From: Bacteroidota bacterium | Lineage (GTDB): Bacteria; Bacteroidota; Bacteroidia; Cytophagales; Cyclobacteriaceae | DNA length: 64,000 bases | Assembly (NCBI GenBank): GCA_023417065.1 | Contig: JAEZGH010000092.1 | Coordinates: 1 to 64,000 of the forward strand | Direction: 5' to 3' | In this document: positions 44,993-52,387 of the stretch, piece by piece | Layout of the letters: every line of letters starts with the position of its first letter | Numbering within the stretch: the stretch's first letter is position 1 | Notes under the pieces: model-generated | Told to the model about the DNA's origin: nothing | Databases searched by the model: none | What the model saw: the letters and a program-made list of their open reading frames with translations, nothing else | Translations under genes and position numbers: made by a program

Positions 44993-46318
44993 TCAAACCG
45001 ACTGAAGTTGGTTTTCCGTGAGCGCTTCTTCCTCTTCGGGGGCCGTTATGGGGAAGTATACCATCGACAGAAATATCAAAGCCTTGAAGAACGGAAGGTC
45101 GAAGAGTAATTCTGAAAATGCCATCAGCCACAGAAGAAACACGCCGAAGAATGCCGTCCATGGACGTGTGTAACCGTGATAAGAGTAAAATATCTGATTG
45201 AATGATCGGAATACGAGATAAAAATAAAAGGAGAAATAAAGTATCCCGTAGTCTCTCAGGAAGTTAGTTAATCCGTTGGGTCTTCGTGTATCCTTTGTCC
45301 GCTGCTGCGTGTTGAAAATCACTTTGATTCTTCGGCTTGATCCGATAAAGGGACGTTTTTTTATGTCTTCCCAATCCATTAGTGCGGCGCCGAACCTGTT
45401 GTTTGTCTGTGAGCTTTCCTCGAGCTGCCTGGAGACCTTGCTGCCAAGGTATTCAACGTTGATAAACGCCACGTAGAAGAGAGGCAGAATCATAGCCAGG
45501 AAAAGAAACTTGACGCGAGTCCGCAGCTTAAGCGTGAAGAACGTCAGTAGTACGACAAGCGTGAGAAATCCCATGGTGGACGTTGTCGACAAAACGGTAA
45601 TAATAAGGATCATCGACTTCTTGTCGAAGAGATCCTTCACTACCACAATCTTCTTAGTGATGTAGCGAAGGTACAGAGATATGTTGAGGAACACAGCAAA
45701 CGCTCCGCTTTCCCAGAAGATACCTGCGTTACGAGCGTAGGTGAAATGTCCTTCAAAGAACTGGGGGTGAAACGTGTACACAAGAAGCGTTCGTGGGATA
45801 TAGTCCTTATTTACGTCAAGAGGCATTGGGAAAAGTTCCAATGCGAGATCGTATAGGAACCAATTCAGTTTTGGCACATAACACAGCGCGGTAAATACCC
45901 AGCTTACGATACTGATAATGATCATGGTATCGATGAGGACGCGAATGAATTTATCGCGCAGAAGATGTACAACTGAAAATCCAAGAAGAAGTACAAGCGT
46001 AAGCTTGATTATCGTCTTGGAGTAGTCGAGTTGATACACATACGAGTGCATGATTTCGTAGCCAAGGAGGAATACGAATATGAATATCGTGCGGTAGGAA
46101 ATAGGCTTGCGACTGTTCTTATACATGTAGTAGAACGTCACAACAGCGCTGAGCATGACGATGAGGTCATACCAGGTGGTAAAGAACGGATTACCGGTGA
46201 GCATGAGCAGGAAATACATCAGGAGCATTTCCGGAATTTTCACGGGTTCATCTTTTTCCTGGGTGTCTTCCAGTAATGGACTAATAAATCGGGTTCCGAT
46301 CGGAAGAGAATATCTCAT
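44993..46318 (-). CDS. Wzy-like polysaccharide polymerase
   Basis: A 441-residue polytopic membrane protein with about ten predicted helices and a large loop near the middle (GFHPQFFEGHFTYARNAGIFWESGAFAVFLN), a layout typical of O-antigen polymerase/ligase (Wzy/WaaL) proteins. In the Wzx/Wzy pathway it would join undecaprenyl-linked repeat units in the periplasm. Sequence in this family diverges rapidly; the call rests on topology and position between glycosyltransferases. It lies 3 bp after the upstream glycosyltransferase stop. Confidence 0.82.
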   Translation of the reverse strand: MRYSLPIGTRFISPLLEDTQEKDEPVKIPEMLLMYFLLMLTGNPFFTTWYDLIVMLSAVVTFYYMYKNSRKPISYRTIFIFVFLLGYEIMHSYVYQLDYSKTIIKLTLVLLLGFSVVHLLRDKFIRVLIDTMIIISIVSWVFTALCYVPKLNWFLYDLALELFPMPLDVNKDYIPRTLLVYTFHPQFFEGHFTYARNAGIFWESGAFAVFLNISLYLRYITKKIVVVKDLFDKKSMILIITVLSTTSTMGFLTLVVLLTFFTLKLRTRVKFLFLAMILPLFYVAFINVEYLGSKVSRQLEESSQTNNRFGAALMDWEDIKKRPFIGSSRRIKVIFNTQQRTKDTRRPNGLTNFLRDYGILYFSFYFYLVFRSFNQIFYSYHGYTRPWTAFFGVFLLWLMAFSELLFDLPFFKALIFLSMVYFPITAPEEEEALTENQLQSV

Positions 46319-46321
46319 AAG

Positions 46322-47473
46322 CTATACTACCTCGGCCTGTTTTTTCAAAGGAGTTTCGTTTGTATCAGCGAGTATTCGTTTCGCCATCTCGCGTCCTACA
46401 GTTTCCCAGTTGTAGAACTCTTCTGCCCGACGGAATGAAGCTTCTCCCATGGATTTGCATTTCTGCGGATCATTCAGAAGTTCGATGAGCACGTTTGTGT
46501 AGTCGTCGATATTGTGCTCCAGAAGGTAACCGTTTTCCGGCGTTACCAGCGAGGGAGCGGCTCCCATGTTGTTAGTTACGATGGGTAGCTTGTTAAGCAT
46601 TGCTTCGATGTAAACGATTCCAAAGGGCTCTCTTACCGTCGGAAAACAAAAGATTGAAGCTTTGCGATACAGCTTTGACACCTCCGTTAGATCAACTTCT
46701 CCATGTATCTCACAGTTTCTTACGTCGATTTTTGGATTGCAGCCTACGATAGTAAGTTTGGCATCCGGTACCGAACAGAGTACATTTCTGAAGGCTTCAA
46801 CCAGGAGGGGGCCACCTTTGCGTTCCCAGTCCTTACCGACAAAAATAATATTCTTATTGAAGTATTTAGCATCATCGTGATCTTCAGGTGGTGTCGTATT
46901 ACTTCCAACGTACGCCATAGTGATCTTTTCGGGGTCTACGCCATATTGATTTACAAGAGAATCATAGATGTTGCGGCTCATCACAAATATTCCCGTAGCA
47001 TTCAGAAGTGCCTGTCTTTCAAGTTCTACGTACTCCTGAGTACGAAGATATTTATCTACAGAGGCCCATTTGTAATTGAGATTGTTCAGATTGGTATGAT
47101 CTGTATAAATATAATTGGGTACGCCTTGTCCGCTGCTATCGCACAAACACTGAGTTTGAATAATAACATCGTAGCGCTGCGATTGCAGTTTTTTCGAGAC
47201 GATGCGCGTCAAATATTTAAAAAGAAAAGTCGTTCCGAGGAAGTGATACTTGAAATCAGCAAGTTTCTTCCGGGAAGTAAGGAAATCAAAAAAGAATTCG
47301 CCCAGAACGGTCAACGAATTCCACAGTATAATAAAAGGACGTTTTTTGATTTCAGGAAGCAGATCGTAAAGTTCGATTTTGGTTCCCGGAAAGTGTTTCT
47401 GGAGTTCGGCAATGACGCTCCTGTTTACATGCAGGAATCCGACCCCCACCTGGATATATAAAATTCTCTTCAT
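46322..47473 (-). CDS. GT4-family glycosyltransferase
   Basis: A 383-residue GT4 glycosyltransferase. It shows KNIIFVGKDWERKGGPLLVEAF (donor-binding part), DLTEVSKLYRKASIFCFPTVREPFGIVYIEAML (the E-x7-E loop) and the closing NKLPIVTNNMGAAPSLV. It is the first gene of the upstream minus-strand block and is divergent from the flippase. Acceptor and donor unknown. Confidence 0.92.
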   Translation of the reverse strand: MKRILYIQVGVGFLHVNRSVIAELQKHFPGTKIELYDLLPEIKKRPFIILWNSLTVLGEFFFDFLTSRKKLADFKYHFLGTTFLFKYLTRIVSKKLQSQRYDVIIQTQCLCDSSGQGVPNYIYTDHTNLNNLNYKWASVDKYLRTQEYVELERQALLNATGIFVMSRNIYDSLVNQYGVDPEKITMAYVGSNTTPPEDHDDAKYFNKNIIFVGKDWERKGGPLLVEAFRNVLCSVPDAKLTIVGCNPKIDVRNCEIHGEVDLTEVSKLYRKASIFCFPTVREPFGIVYIEAMLNKLPIVTNNMGAAPSLVTPENGYLLEHNIDDYTNVLIELLNDPQKCKSMGEASFRRAEEFYNWETVGREMAKRILADTNETPLKKQAEVV

Positions 47474-47789
47474 TCAGCGTCTGTTGAGCGGATCAGCAAG
47501 TAAGAATTAGTAAAATTAGCAGTTTAAGCAATACGTTATTCAGTCGTCGATCCAAATTAAAACCTTGTGCCAAAACGCTGTTCCGGGTAACAATCGATTC
47601 CGTTGTCAGGAGTCTTAGTCAGGGCATATAAATCCGTTGGATTGCCCGGAAATTGGTTGGAATTATATTTTAGTTAAACCCTCGTGGTAAGAGCTGATTT
47701 TTTTTGATGGAATCAGGATTGCTTTTACTTTTGAAAAATATCTCCTTTAAAAAATGCACCGGAGCCCGGCATCGTGCGGCTCCATTAAG
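47474..47789. other. Intergenic region between divergent EPS genes
   Basis: No gene seen. It separates the minus-strand glycosyltransferase block from the plus-strand flippase and must carry promoters in both directions. The plus-strand promoter candidate is listed separately; no convincing minus-strand match was found. Confidence 0.5.
47703..47733 (+). promoter_or_regulatory. Candidate Bacteroidota promoter of the flippase
   Basis: TTTG, 19 nt, then TACTTTTG fits the Bacteroidota primary-sigma pattern TTTG-N19-TAnnTTTG at every defined position. Transcription would start near 47740, which suits translation from the ATG at 47790 better than from 47754. Confidence 0.55.
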
Positions 47790-49148
47790 ATGGTACTCGC
47801 AAAGGCGAAAGAATTGATCCTGGGGGGGCACGCCCGTTCAAAAAAAGTAAATAAGCATATTATCTATTCCTTCCTGGTGAAGGGGTATGCCATGTTTATC
47901 CAGTTTGCACTGGTTCCTCTTACACTACACTATCTCGATAAATTTCACTACGGAATCTGGCTTGTACTGGCCTCTATTCTGGAGTGGTTTGCATACTTTG
48001 ATATTGGTATTGGCCACGGGTTACGAAATAAGCTTGCGGAGGCACTGGCCAGAAAGAATATGCCTCTTGCCCGCACTTTTGTAAGTACAGCCTATGCGCT
48101 GGTAACCGTCATTTTTGTTTCGTGCATAGTGCTCTTTGCGCTCGTTAACCCATTTTTGGACTGGGCATCCATAATGAATGTTCCCGCTGAAGTGGGAGAG
48201 GACCTTCGGGAAACGGTTCTGTTTGTATTTACTTTTTTCTGTATACGGTTTATACTCAGCATTTTCTCAGCAGTCCTGTACGCCAAGCAGGAACCTGCCA
48301 TTAACAACGTAATTGGCTCGCTCGGGAGTACCCTTTCTTTGGTTTTGATCTATGTGCTGTCGCAATACGTTGAAAGCTCCTTCTTCTGGGTAGCGGTAAT
48401 TTTCAGTGGGTCGCCTTTGATTGTATTCCTCGTATTTACCGTGGTGCTGTTTTCAACGAGATACAGGGATCTTCGTCCGGGTATTAAATTCATTGACTTT
48501 CATTATTCCCGACAACTACTGGGGCTTGGATTCAACTTCTTCATTATTCACATATCTATGTTGGTTATGTTCAGCAGTGCCAATATGGTTCTGACCCAAC
48601 TGTTCGGACCGGAAGAAGTAACGACTTACAATATCGCCTATCGGTATTTCACTATTGCCATCATGATTAATGGGATAGTGACGCTGACGTATTGGTCACC
48701 CTTTACGGAAGCGTTCGTTAAAAGGGATTTTCCCTGGATCAAGTCCTCGATTAAGCGGCTGGAGTACATCTCGTTTTTCCTTGTTGGGATGCTGATCATT
48801 TCAGCGGTGATTGCCGATCAGGCAGTAGCACTATGGGTGGGAGACGAAATTGTTGTCCCTGACGGGCTTAAAATAGCCCTCGTGATATTTGTTATTATAC
48901 AGCTGATATCGGCACCCTTTGTGATTTTTATCAACGGTGCCAGCAAGGTACGGCTTCAGTTATACATGTCTATTGTGTCGATTGTGATCACAATACCGCT
49001 GGCGGTGTTATTTGCTAAGGTATTTGAATTTGGCCCGGCGAGTGTTGTTTTGGCCATGATATGTTCGACGTTACCGTCCAGTATTCTGTGGCGCATTCAG
49101 TACCGAAAGTTGGTGAATGAACGCGCCACAGGAATTTGGAATAAGTAA
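47790..49148 (+). CDS. Wzx-type polysaccharide flippase
   Basis: A 452-residue polytopic protein of the polysaccharide-flippase (MOP/Wzx) superfamily, with about twelve helices. The segment VKGYAMFIQFALVPLTLHYLDKFHYGIWLVLASILEWFAYFDIGIGHGLRNKLAEA is a typical N-terminal flippase core. It would move undecaprenyl-linked repeat units across the inner membrane. ATG at 47790 is preferred; the frame begins 36 bases earlier, at 47754, with a less natural N-terminus. It is the only plus-strand member of the cluster apart from the lyase. Confidence 0.9.
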   Translation: MVLAKAKELILGGHARSKKVNKHIIYSFLVKGYAMFIQFALVPLTLHYLDKFHYGIWLVLASILEWFAYFDIGIGHGLRNKLAEALARKNMPLARTFVSTAYALVTVIFVSCIVLFALVNPFLDWASIMNVPAEVGEDLRETVLFVFTFFCIRFILSIFSAVLYAKQEPAINNVIGSLGSTLSLVLIYVLSQYVESSFFWVAVIFSGSPLIVFLVFTVVLFSTRYRDLRPGIKFIDFHYSRQLLGLGFNFFIIHISMLVMFSSANMVLTQLFGPEEVTTYNIAYRYFTIAIMINGIVTLTYWSPFTEAFVKRDFPWIKSSIKRLEYISFFLVGMLIISAVIADQAVALWVGDEIVVPDGLKIALVIFVIIQLISAPFVIFINGASKVRLQLYMSIVSIVITIPLAVLFAKVFEFGPASVVLAMICSTLPSSILWRIQYRKLVNERATGIWNK

Positions 49149-49797
49149 ACGCATTCAAAAAAGAGAGGGTCTTTTTCAGGAAGAGGGTCTCTTCTAATGC
49201 GTGAACACGGATTAACCGTAAAAGGGATCTTTTCCGAAAATGGCCCTGCGACGGTCAGCCTGGGTCTTTCTCACAATATACTCCTCCAATGAGGGGAGGT
49301 ATTTCCTAATCTGCCGCTCCAGTAGCGATGAAGAATTATCATCCTTTACTCTGCGGGAAGTGTTTCGTACAGTAATCTCCATAGACAGACGATCTTTTTG
49401 GTGTTTCTTCCAGATTAAAGCGACTAATGCCCGAAATACTGACATACAGCACTCAAAACATAACTGGCTCAAATCTACAACTTTTTGTATAAAATTCTTT
49501 GCCAGCCCTTAAAATATTACATACGATTTTTTACGCAAACGGTTGCTATAACGAAAAACGCGCTGTTCGCTCTAATACTTGGCTGCCAACGAATAGGTTC
49601 AAACATTGGATTTCTGGGATATTTTAGGCGTTTTTGTGGAAAAGTGCCCCAGATCCAACATAAAGTTCGTTTTTTTCCAGTTTAACTGGCGTTTGGATTA
49701 TATTACACGTGTGTTTCGTAGGTAATATTCCTCACATTTCTGGTTCTTTTATTGCATGACAGGTTTATTTGATCATTAAATACGGCTGCTCCTAGAG
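49149..49797. other. Mostly non-coding gap between flippase and lyase
   Basis: Almost 650 bases. It holds one doubtful minus-strand small reading frame (listed separately). The remainder is AT-rich, with the sequence GAAGAGGGTCTCTTC near 49180 suggesting a weak hairpin after the flippase stop. No clear promoter of the usual form was found for the lyase. Confidence 0.45.
49212..49382 (-). CDS. Doubtful small hypothetical protein
   Basis: About 56 residues, starting at the ATG at 49382 and ending with a run (EEYIVRKTQADRRRAIFGKDP) that reads as natural, charged protein sequence. The frame is open to 49472, but the upstream part is Cys-rich and unlikely to be translated. It is the only minus-strand frame in a long plus-strand gap. 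No homologue is remembered, so it could be chance. Confidence 0.3.
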   Translation of the reverse strand: MEITVRNTSRRVKDDNSSSLLERQIRKYLPSLEEYIVRKTQADRRRAIFGKDPFYG

Positions 49798-51651
49798 ATG
49801 AAACTCCCCTGGTTTTGCTTCATTTTCTTATTATTTCCCTACATGGGACATACCCAGACGGGGGAGCAACCCCCAAAATCAGCGACGGAATTACACCCGC
49901 GGATTCTTTTTTCGGAGGCCGATGAAGTGCTCGTCAACCAGATGGTCGTCGAAGATTCCCTTTTCCGCAAAATGCACCGGGTCATCGTTGTTGAATCGGA
50001 GAACCTTTTGGGTGAGCCTATCCCTGTATATAGGTTAACCGGAAGGAGACTGCTGGACGTCGCCCGCGAAAGTCGCCGGAAGATATTCTTCCTGAGCTAT
50101 GCATGGCGGATGACGAAGGATGACCGTTATCTAAGGCGCGCCGAGAGCGAACTCCTGGCGATTTCAGCCTTCCCCGACTGGAATCCGTCGCACTTTCTGG
50201 ATGCCGCGGAGTTGACTATGGCTGGGGCTATTGGCCTTGACTGGCTTTACGCGGGGCTCTCGCCCGAATCAAGAGAAACAATTGCCCAGGCTATCATCAA
50301 TAAAGGGCTGCTGCCATCGCTGAAGGCAGAAAATAACAATTGGCTGGCTTTTGAGAACAATTGGAACCAGGTCTGCAATGCAGGGATGGTATTCGGCGCG
50401 CTCGCAGTAAAGGAACGAATACCCGATCTGGCAATGAACATTCTGCGTCGTTCCGTAAGATCAGTTTCTGCTGCCATGCAGGTGTATGAGCCCGATGGGG
50501 GGTATCCTGAAGGGTATGGTTATTGGGCGTACGGCACTACCTTTAACGTTCTGATGATAAGTGCACTGGAGAAGGAGACTGGGGTGGGTATTATACCGTT
50601 GAACGACGGGTTTCTGAAAACTGGCTACTACCTGCGGCACATGGGCGGGCCATCAGGCCAGAATTTCAATTATTCAGACAATCATCCCGTGATGCCGCTG
50701 AATCCGGCAATGTTCTGGCTTGCAAAACGCAACAACGACCCGGAGCTCCTTTACAATGAACTGAAAATTCTAAGGGAAAGCCGGCATCTTCACCGTGTGA
50801 GGGAGCTGCCTGCAGCCATTTTATGGGCAATAGGGCTCCGGCTGGATCAGGTTAATGAACCCAGGGAACTCGTCTGGGTGGGAAAGGGCAGGAATCAGGT
50901 GGCAACCCTGCGTTCAGGATGGTCTGATCATGCGCTTTTTGTGGGCTTGAAGGCGGGATCGCCGAGTTATCCCCATGGACATATGGATGCAGGATCTTTT
51001 GTTGTAGACGCCCTTGGCGAAAGATGGATCGCTGAACTGCCCCCGCAAAACTATCATTCCCTAGAGAAGGAGGGATTGAAAATCTGGCGCAGCCGGCAGA
51101 ACTCCGACCGGTGGAGGGTTTTCCGTCTCTCAAATTTTTCACATAATACGATTACAATAAACAATGAACCATTTGTTGCGGAAGCGGAAGCACGGATTCA
51201 GTTGATTTCCGATCGTCCGGATTTTATGAGCTGCGCAACGGATATGACCCCTATGTATTCATACGACGTCAGATCCGTCAGACGGGGAATAGCGCTTATT
51301 AATCAGCGGGAGATCCACATTCAGGATGAAGTGCAACTGAGAAGCCGAGGCAACATTAACTGGAAAATGCTCACCGCGGCGCAGGTCCTGATCATTGGAG
51401 CAAATACGGCTATACTCACGCAGAACGGGAAACAGCTGAGAGTAGTTTTTGACTTGCCGCCGGGGATTCGGTTAAAGACATGGAGCGCCGATCCTCCAGC
51501 TGCATTCGACGAGGCAAATCCCGACCATCGCTTCATTGGCTTCGATGCGCAGCTGGACGGAAGCAGACGTTATACCTTTCGGGTTAGGTTTGAAGCAGTG
51601 GGAGCTTCAAAAGAAAGGGCCATCATTCCTATTGAACAATGGCCCTATTGA
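49798..51651 (+). CDS. Heparinase II/III-family polysaccharide lyase
   Basis: A 617-residue exported protein. A signal peptide (WFCFIFLLFPYMGHTQ) is followed by an (alpha/alpha) toroid with NNNWLAFENNWNQVCNAGM and DGGYPEGYGYWAYG, and then a beta-sandwich with PHGHMDAGSFVVDALGERW, a catalytic His-containing segment of the heparinase II/III family. Family members cleave uronic-acid-containing polysaccharides by beta-elimination; alginate and heparin lyases both belong. Located within the exopolysaccharide cluster, it may trim or release the polymer. Specificity cannot be inferred. Confidence 0.88.
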   Translation: MKLPWFCFIFLLFPYMGHTQTGEQPPKSATELHPRILFSEADEVLVNQMVVEDSLFRKMHRVIVVESENLLGEPIPVYRLTGRRLLDVARESRRKIFFLSYAWRMTKDDRYLRRAESELLAISAFPDWNPSHFLDAAELTMAGAIGLDWLYAGLSPESRETIAQAIINKGLLPSLKAENNNWLAFENNWNQVCNAGMVFGALAVKERIPDLAMNILRRSVRSVSAAMQVYEPDGGYPEGYGYWAYGTTFNVLMISALEKETGVGIIPLNDGFLKTGYYLRHMGGPSGQNFNYSDNHPVMPLNPAMFWLAKRNNDPELLYNELKILRESRHLHRVRELPAAILWAIGLRLDQVNEPRELVWVGKGRNQVATLRSGWSDHALFVGLKAGSPSYPHGHMDAGSFVVDALGERWIAELPPQNYHSLEKEGLKIWRSRQNSDRWRVFRLSNFSHNTITINNEPFVAEAEARIQLISDRPDFMSCATDMTPMYSYDVRSVRRGIALINQREIHIQDEVQLRSRGNINWKMLTAAQVLIIGANTAILTQNGKQLRVVFDLPPGIRLKTWSADPPAAFDEANPDHRFIGFDAQLDGSRRYTFRVRFEAVGASKERAIIPIEQWPY

Positions 51652-51662
51652 TGAGATTTGAG

Positions 51663-51676
51663 TCGGGCTAGCCCGA
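51663..51676. repeat. Perfect palindrome between convergent stops
   Basis: TCGGGCTAGCCCGA is a perfect 14-bp palindrome, at the junction of the lyase stop and the minus-strand membrane-protein stop. A second stem, AGGGCCAT/ATGGCCCT (51616-51646), lies just before it in the lyase's last codons. Both could end transcription, although no clear T-run follows. Confidence 0.4.
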
Positions 51677-52381
51677 AACCCGTTCTGCTCGCCAGAGCTG
51701 CGACCAGTTCATCGATTTCTCGAAGATGATTTCGTGCAGGTACAGCGCGAATGTGTAGTACACCATGATCTCAGAGAACTCGCCAATGTTATTAGCAAGT
51801 CCTGCGTCAGGGCGGATGTTGAACAAAACCGTGAACCGTGGTATCAGATCAGAGAATACCGCAATGATGACGGTTCCAATGATAAGTTTCTTTGGTGTCA
51901 GGTAAAGCAGAAGCGGGTTCGTGAAGCGATGGCGCAGGAGCGGAAATATGATGAAAAGGCCTGCCATGATGAGATAGACAGGACGTTTGAACCACTTCGC
52001 AGCGTCGTTCTGGTTATGGATATTGGTATTTCCCGTCAGCTCGGAGAAGAAAGTATCCCTTGTACCGGTCGCTGCTTCGATGAAGTGCGCTCCCCAGTCC
52101 ATCTCCTCAAGAAACACGAGTAGTGCGAATAGCGTCAGCAGGAAAAATCCGATTCTCTCAAGTGGCCATGTCTTCCGTTTGACCGCCATGGCAGAAATGA
52201 TCACCATATACAAAAGGATGACTAACTGGATGTTTTCGATAAGGCCATATTCTCGGTTGGCTGCAGGGCAAACAATCTCCACCATCCAATATATTCCTGA
52301 AAAGTACATCAGAATCAGGGGCACCAATACAATGATTGGCAGATACCAATAAAAGAACTTTTCCTTTCTTTGTGCGTCCAT
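51668..52381 (-). CDS. EPS-cluster membrane protein with EEMDWG motif
   Basis: A 237-residue polytopic membrane protein with about six to seven helices. Two polar motifs stand inside the membrane region: LVFLEEMDWGAHFIEA (about 90-105), whose EEMDWG resembles the EE-x-x-WG motif seen in uncharacterised membrane proteins of other exopolysaccharide clusters, and NTNIHNQNDAA (about 133-143). Conserved Glu-Glu, Asp, Trp and His/Asn residues in such a setting suggest an enzyme or carrier rather than a scaffold. It lies 6 bp after the Wzc-type gene's stop. Function unknown. Confidence 0.85.
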   Translation of the reverse strand: MDAQRKEKFFYWYLPIIVLVPLILMYFSGIYWMVEIVCPAANREYGLIENIQLVILLYMVIISAMAVKRKTWPLERIGFFLLTLFALLVFLEEMDWGAHFIEAATGTRDTFFSELTGNTNIHNQNDAAKWFKRPVYLIMAGLFIIFPLLRHRFTNPLLLYLTPKKLIIGTVIIAVFSDLIPRFTVLFNIRPDAGLANNIGEFSEIMVYYTFALYLHEIIFEKSMNWSQLWRAERVSG

Positions 52382-52387
52382 AGACTC

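Noticed and set aside
46703..47461. Plus-strand frame of 252 codons antisense to a glycosyltransferase
   Set aside because: It lies wholly within a conserved GT4 gene on the other strand and shows no protein-like features.
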